From: CAZMYM01 sp964620325
GTDB lineage: Bacteria; Bipolaricaulota; Bipolaricaulia; UBA7950; UBA9294
Assembly (NCBI GenBank): GCA_964620325.1
Contig: CAZUIM010000001.1
Location: forward strand, 1-64,000
Direction of reading: 5' to 3'
DNA: 64,000 nt
Under the pieces are notes generated by a model, which had not been told where the DNA came from, did no database searches, and saw nothing but the letters and a program-made list of their open reading frames with translations. The translations under genes were made by a program, and so were the position numbers. This document shows, piece after piece, positions 59,581-64,000 of this stretch (positions within the stretch are counted from its first letter, which is position 1; each line of letters begins with the position of its first letter).

Positions 59581-60750
59581 GTGATGGCCGAGCAGCTGAA
59601 CTTCACGTCCGCGGCGCGCCTGATGGTCGTCGGCGTCGGCGGGGGCGGCGGGAACGCAGTCGATCGCATGTTCACTACGTCGGTGAACGGGGTCGAGCTC
59701 GTGGCGGTCAACACGGACGCGCAAGTGCTCGACGTCGTTCGCTGCCACCGAACACTTCAGATCGGGCGAAAGCTGACGAACGGGCTCGGCGCCGGAGGAA
59801 ATCCCGAGATCGGCCGGCTCGCGGCGGAGGAGAGCCGTGAGGCGATCGCAGATCTGCTCAACGGCGTCGACATGGTCTTCATCACGGCTGGGATGGGCGG
59901 AGGAACGGGGACCGGAGCGGCCGCCGTTTTCGCCGCGGTCGCCAAAGAGGCAGGAATTTTGACGACGGCGATCGTCACCCGCCCGTTCTCATTCGAGGGG
60001 ATTGCTCGAGCGGAAAAGGCCGAAGCGGGGATCGCAAGGCTCTCCCAGGCGGTCGACGCGCTGATCTGCATCTCGAACGACAAGCTACTGAAGGTGGCGC
60101 CGGCCGACACGCCGATCACCGAGGCATTCGAGATCGCCGACGAGGTTCTTCGACAGGGGGTGGAAGGCATCTCCGATCTGATCACCGTTCCCGGGATGAT
60201 CAACCTCGACTTCGCCGACATCGAGAGCGTGATGCGCGGGGCGGGGACGGCGATGATGGGGATCGGCGAAGGCCAGGGGACCGGGAAGACGAAGGAAGCG
60301 GCGCGAAACGCGATCTCGTCTCCGCTCCTCGATGGGTCGATCCGCGGTGCGCGGAAGGTGATCATGAACATCACCGGCGGCGCCGATCTGACACTCGAGG
60401 AGGTCACCGAAGCAGCATCACTGATCCGAGAGGCCGTCTCCGATCGAGCCGACATCATCTTCGGAACTGCGATTCGCGACGGGCAGTCCGATGCGGTCCG
60501 CCTGACGGTGATCGCGACCGGATTCTCCGTCACGTACGGCGTCGACGACGAGGAGGGTCCGTCGTTGACGAATGAGACGATGCTCGCCCGACTGGAGAAG
60601 GAGAGCCGCGTGGGCGAAGACGATTTCGACATCCCGGCGTTCCTTCGACGAGGCCGGCGCGTTCGAGAGGAGTCCCCGAGGCCTCCGTGGGGGGAGTCGC
60701 GAGAGAGAGCGCGCGAACCGGACAACGCCGCCCGCGTGACGAACGGCTGA
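59581..60750 (+). CDS. ftsZ: Cell division GTPase FtsZ
   Basis: The tubulin-like GTPase of ~388 aa has VVGVGGGGGNAVDRM, the tubulin signature GGGTGTGAA (~103-111), FSFEG, and the synergy loop with ADTPITEAFEIAD and MINLDFADIESVM. A variable linker ends in Arg-rich sequence; DDFDIPAFLRR resembles the conserved C-terminal FtsA-binding peptide but lies ~35 residues from the end. The start is GTG 59581 or ATG 59584. A strong terminator follows. Confidence 0.98.
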   Translation: MMAEQLNFTSAARLMVVGVGGGGGNAVDRMFTTSVNGVELVAVNTDAQVLDVVRCHRTLQIGRKLTNGLGAGGNPEIGRLAAEESREAIADLLNGVDMVFITAGMGGGTGTGAAAVFAAVAKEAGILTTAIVTRPFSFEGIARAEKAEAGIARLSQAVDALICISNDKLLKVAPADTPITEAFEIADEVLRQGVEGISDLITVPGMINLDFADIESVMRGAGTAMMGIGEGQGTGKTKEAARNAISSPLLDGSIRGARKVIMNITGGADLTLEEVTEAASLIREAVSDRADIIFGTAIRDGQSDAVRLTVIATGFSVTYGVDDEEGPSLTNETMLARLEKESRVGEDDFDIPAFLRRGRRVREESPRPPWGESRERAREPDNAARVTNG

Positions 60751-60774
60751 GACGTCAGGCAACCTCGAGAAAGA

Positions 60775-60804
60775 GACGAAGCCCCCGACGACGGGGGCTT
60801 CGTC
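60775..60804 (+). terminator. Rho-independent-type terminator after ftsZ
   Basis: GACGAAGCCCCCG (60775-60787), loop ACGA, CGGGGGCTTCGTC (60792-60804): a perfect 13-base stem followed by TT. It also lies downstream of the convergent tRNA gene and may serve both strands. Confidence 0.85.
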
Positions 60805-60816
60805 TTGGCGACAGGG

Positions 60817-60901
60817 TGCCAGAGGTGGGGGTCGAACCCACACGGCCCAAAGGGCCACGGGATTTTGAGTCCCGCGCGTCTGCCGATTCCGCCACTCTGG
60901 C
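60817..60901 (-). tRNA. tRNA-Leu (anticodon CAA)
   Basis: On the minus strand the acceptor arm is GCCAGAG/CTCTGGC, the anticodon stem CGGGA/TCCCG encloses the loop CTCAAAA (anticodon CAA, reads UUG), and there is a long class-II variable arm with a TGGCCC/GGGCC-type stem. The T arm is GTGGG-GTTCGAC-CCCAC-type. CCA is not encoded. Length is 85 bases, typical of tRNA-Leu. Confidence 0.93.
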
Positions 60902-61692
60902 GGGTTCCCGAAGTCTAGTTTGACCGGGTCGCTGCGTCAACCGATCCCGGCCCGAATGAAATGTCGATCGACCATGTCCCTTGACGGCAGCTGCAGGGAC
61001 TAGTGAATCCTCGTGTAGAACGTTGTCCTCATGCTCTGCATGGGGGCGTCAAGTTTCGTGTGAATTGCCTCCTCAGCCAGCAGGCTGAAGCACGTCCTCC
61101 TTCTCCTCGGGCGGCTCGGGGTCCATGGCGGATGAGATCCAGTGCCGGCGGGGACCAGGGAGCGGCGGGGTCGGTGGGCAGACAGACAATAGATCATCGG
61201 GCGGACCTCATTCTCGTGTGATTCACGACTGGGATAGCCCGAAGGCATGATTCGCCGTCCGGTGTAAGGGGCGGAACCGCTCGAGTGCTTCGATCTGCTC
61301 CTCGGGGTGCACCGCGCGAGGAAGAGCTCGAATAGGAACGCAGCGGAATGTGGCCGATGAATCATCTTCCGGTCGGTAACGGGCCCGGCCGTTCGAGCCG
61401 CCGCTCGGATCGATGTGGTGCGACGGAGAACGGCACCGCAGCAGTGCGCGCCGACAGATGGCTTAGATTCTGTCGGGACGAGATCGTGACTGAGAGCGGG
61501 GCACGATTCCATGCGGACCAGGTGATGGAGTCCGGAGCGCAAAGAAACGGAGGAGGGGTGGGCATTTCGGCGTGAAGTGCTAGGTTATAGTAGAGACACA
61601 GAGGCCGTCTTGTGTTACACTGGCAGAAGAAGAGATCGCGAAGTCGGAACAGACAAACGACGGACCGAGACGGCGCTGCGAGGTGGTCGGGC
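60902..61692. other. ~790 bases without a recognisable intact gene
   Basis: No frame here shows a known domain. On the minus strand one can read the protein-like fragments SAAFLFELFLAR and, in a shifted frame, EEQIEALERFRPLHRTANHAFGL, as if a gene had decayed by frameshifts; this is only suggestive. Frames of 72-75 codons on the plus strand and 180 on the minus strand lack any support. The region probably also carries the promoter of the large secreted protein at 61693. Confidence 0.4.
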
Positions 61693-64000
61693 GTGAAGCG
61701 AAGAGCAAACGTGACGTGGGGTTGTGCAGCGATTCTCCTCCTCGCGTTCTCCTTCGCCGCATCGGCTTGTGATGCCACTGGAATGCAGCTGAACACGAGC
61801 ATGAGCGGCACGGTGAACGCCGTTGCGGGGCTGCATTACAGGATCGAGGTCGCCGTCGTGTCGGGAACCGGCTACGGGACGGAATGCTGCGCCGCAGTGA
61901 AATGGGGGACCGGGGATCTCGGGTCGCTGGCATGCGACGACCAGCCCGACGTGTGTGATCCGGGCGGCGGGGGCGCCTTAGGCATGACATGGAGCACGTG
62001 GAAGACCGTGCCAAGCACGCCGGGCGATTACACCGTTACTGTCGCGGTCTACGAAGACGGGGCCTGTGGGGGAACGCCTTCCGCGGTCTTGACCAAGACC
62101 CTTCATGTCTACAAAGGTGCGTCCACGACGAGTCTGGAGATCTCCGACACGTCGATCGTCGAGGGAGACGAGGTTGAGTTGACCGCGACGGTGACGTCGC
62201 TCGTCGGGGATCCGTGGCTCACAGACGGAGCGAAGTGGGACTACGCGGTCGCCGGGTATGCGTCGGCGACGCAAGTTCAAGGGACCGTCGCGTTCTACGC
62301 GGACGGTGCGCTACTCGGAACCGAGACGGTCTATGGTGGAAGCGGGGACTGGGGACGAGGCACCGTATCGCTCACAACGACACTCCCTTTCGGTTCTCCC
62401 GAGATCACGGCCGAATTCGCCAGCTCGACGGCGTGCCACGAGGACAGCGCGAGTGCCGGGATTCTCGTGACGGTGTCCGACGTGACACCTCCCACCGATC
62501 CGACGCCGTCGAGCACGAGTCACGCGGTCAGCGTCTGGTCGAACGATGACACGGTGGACATCGCGGTCTCCGGCGCAAATGACACCGGGAGCGGCGTCGA
62601 CGGGTTCGAGGTCGCCTGGAATCAGAGCGCGACGTGGGTCCCGGCGCGGACGAAACACCACGAAGAGTCGTGGTCGGGCGACACGTTTGCGGCCACATCC
62701 GATGGCGATTGGTACGTCCACATCGCCACCGTCGACAGCGTGGGCAACTGGTCGGGCGGCACGTCTCTCGGCCCGTTCCGCATCGACACGACTGCGCCGT
62801 CGGTGCCGGCCGGACTGAGTCCGGTCGGTGGCACGTACACGAACGACGACCCTCCGACGCTCTCGTGGGAGGCGTCGACCGACGTCGGTGGAAGTGGGTT
62901 GCGACCAACGGACACGTACCGATACGTGGTCGACGGGGGATCGTCCGGGTACACGGGCAATTTGGAGTACCACCCGTTCCTCGCGGAGGGGGCGTACACC
63001 TGGAAAGTTCGCGCTCGAGACGTTGCAGGGAACAACAGCGCCTACGCGAGCGACCGTGTGTTGTATATCGACCGCACCAAGCCGACCGATCCGACACCGT
63101 CGAGCACGAGTCACTCGGTCGGCGTCGTCTCGAACGATGCCACGGTCGACATCGAGATCTCCGGAGCGCTGGACCCACTGTCCGGCGGGCTGAGGTCCGG
63201 CGTGGACGGGTTCGACATCGCATGGGACAAGAGTCCGACGTGGACAGCGACGCGGGTGAAGGACGAGGAGGAGACCTGGACCGGCGGAACCTTCACCGCG
63301 ACCTCGGACGGCGACTGGTATTTTCATGTCGCGACGGTCGACGTCGCGGGGAACTGGACGAGCACCGAGGATCTGGGTCCGTTCCAGATCGACGTGACAC
63401 CGCCGGACGTTGTCAGCGTGTCGCCGTCTGATTCGCTGATCGTCGACGGTGACATTCCGGGCACGTTCTCCGTAACGGTCGTCTTCAACGAGGAGATGAC
63501 GACCGATGGAAGCGCCGATCCGGCCTTGGTTTTTGTCCCGGCCGTCGACGACGGTCCGTCTCCGACGCTGGTCAACGAGTCCGGCAGCTGGAACGGGACG
63601 ACCGACACGTACACGTTGACCTATGATCTCGCGGACGCCAACCTCAACGCAAAGAGCGTGACGATCGACGTCAAGGAGGCGAAGGACGCGGCGGGGAACG
63701 ACCAGCGGGATCACGATCCGGTCCACGAGTTCACCATCGACACGCTCAACCCCACGGTGACGCGAGCGGAGCTCTCCGACAACGTGATTTCGGACGAGAA
63801 TGTCGGCGGAACGTTCGCCGTGACGATCGACTACAGCGAGTCGATGCTCGGCGGGACGGCGCCGACGATCGTCTTCTCCCCGAACCTGGATACGACGCTC
63901 GCTCTCCGAGGAACTCCGAGCAGCCGCTGGGAGACGGCGACGCAATATGTCGCGAGCTACGCGGTCCTCGACGGGGACGTGACAATCCTCGACGACGATG
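61693..64000 (+). CDS. Large repetitive secreted protein (Ig-like/FN3-like modules), partial
   Basis: The frame from GTG 61693 stays open for at least 769 codons to the window end, so the protein is incomplete here. Residues 1-25 form a signal peptide (TWGCAAILLLAFSFAASA) followed by Cys, a weak lipobox. The first ~160 residues are Cys-containing and beta-rich. Two homologous modules follow, starting TDPTPSSTSH at ~265 and ~465. Each has VDGF(E/D)(V/I)AW, TSDGDWY and (V/I)ATVD.(V/A)GNW motifs, so they are ~90-120-residue beta sandwiches. Between them is a WKVRARDVAGNNSAY module, and after them SbsA/Big-like modules (TFSVTVVFNEEMT; TFAVTIDYSESM). It is probably an extracellular adhesin, S-layer-like or polymer-binding protein. 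Confidence 0.82.
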   Translation, partial: MKRRANVTWGCAAILLLAFSFAASACDATGMQLNTSMSGTVNAVAGLHYRIEVAVVSGTGYGTECCAAVKWGTGDLGSLACDDQPDVCDPGGGGALGMTWSTWKTVPSTPGDYTVTVAVYEDGACGGTPSAVLTKTLHVYKGASTTSLEISDTSIVEGDEVELTATVTSLVGDPWLTDGAKWDYAVAGYASATQVQGTVAFYADGALLGTETVYGGSGDWGRGTVSLTTTLPFGSPEITAEFASSTACHEDSASAGILVTVSDVTPPTDPTPSSTSHAVSVWSNDDTVDIAVSGANDTGSGVDGFEVAWNQSATWVPARTKHHEESWSGDTFAATSDGDWYVHIATVDSVGNWSGGTSLGPFRIDTTAPSVPAGLSPVGGTYTNDDPPTLSWEASTDVGGSGLRPTDTYRYVVDGGSSGYTGNLEYHPFLAEGAYTWKVRARDVAGNNSAYASDRVLYIDRTKPTDPTPSSTSHSVGVVSNDATVDIEISGALDPLSGGLRSGVDGFDIAWDKSPTWTATRVKDEEETWTGGTFTATSDGDWYFHVATVDVAGNWTSTEDLGPFQIDVTPPDVVSVSPSDSLIVDGDIPGTFSVTVVFNEEMTTDGSADPALVFVPAVDDGPSPTLVNESGSWNGTTDTYTLTYDLADANLNAKSVTIDVKEAKDAAGNDQRDHDPVHEFTIDTLNPTVTRAELSDNVISDENVGGTFAVTIDYSESMLGGTAPTIVFSPNLDTTLALRGTPSSRWETATQYVASYAVLDGDVTILDDD

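Noticed and set aside
60817..60901. tRNA-Leu as integration site of a mobile element
   Set aside because: The tRNA 3' end faces the ftsZ terminator, with no integrase and no repeated tRNA end nearby.
62311..63945. 544-codon minus-strand frame at the right edge
   Set aside because: The plus strand is open through the same region and encodes repeated beta-sandwich modules after a signal peptide. The minus frame is Arg-rich and featureless.

Overview
The window is one bacterial chromosome segment from a metagenome-style assembly: it has a 100-N scaffold gap and high G+C outside the left edge. An Omp85/BamA protein, a Skp/OmpH-like chaperone and SurA/PpiD-like folding factors indicate a diderm. 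Pyruvate:ferredoxin oxidoreductase, a citrate/citramalate-lyase-type cluster and a large oligopeptide ABC transporter fit an anaerobic peptide or amino-acid fermenter. RNase Y, SpoVS, a cyclic-2,3-diphosphoglycerate-synthetase-like protein and an FtsW-MurG-MurC-FtsQ-FtsA-FtsZ cluster suggest a deep-branching candidate phylum. Bipolaricaulota (Acetothermia/OP1) is my best guess, from gene content only and unverified.

Layout. 1-3266: an accessory island of visibly lower G+C, with an IS110-family transposase remnant and a three-gene overlapping minus-strand cassette (PD-(D/E)XK-like nuclease, Ser/Thr kinase, unknown 391-aa protein). This is the best candidate for an undescribed system, possibly defence. 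3267-8736: PFOR (minus), a tiny secreted protein with three PIHIGGGP repeats, a cupin/HD-GYP protein and a coupled small membrane protein. 8812-12107: cDPG-synthetase-like protein (minus), a CDP-alcohol phosphatidyltransferase running into the gap and a ~100-bp tandem repeat, and RluD (minus). 12325-24489 (plus): NusA, an MMPL/RND protein, RNase Y, SpoVS, two paralogous SurA/TPR lipid-anchor-like membrane proteins, MazG, a DUF4911-like protein and a YqeG-type HAD phosphatase. 24567-31814 (minus): an oppABCDF-type operon with a small membrane ORF at its end. 32398-39667 (plus): ArgF, a CitD-CitE fusion, CitF, an HD protein, LeuC-type and LeuD-type hydro-lyase subunits split by a repeat element, TrmO and a GNAT acetyltransferase. 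39698-45720 (minus): amidohydrolase, RpsO, PNPase, M16 peptidase and CoaD. 45868-60750 (plus): YraN, ComM, BamA, Skp-like, FabZ, FtcD, MurD, FtsW, MurG, MurC, FtsQ, FtsA and FtsZ. 60817-60901: tRNA-Leu(CAA) on the minus strand. 61693 to the end: the N-terminal part of a large repetitive secreted protein, open at the window edge.

Working together, peptides imported by the Opp system could be fermented. Pyruvate would be oxidised by PFOR, and the lyase plus hydro-lyase cluster could split citrate, or citramalate as in the methylaspartate pathway of glutamate fermentation. The right half is a largely co-directional outer-membrane, fatty-acid, peptidoglycan and division superoperon. Several sigma70-like promoters are visible, two of them placed so that the mRNA would be almost leaderless.
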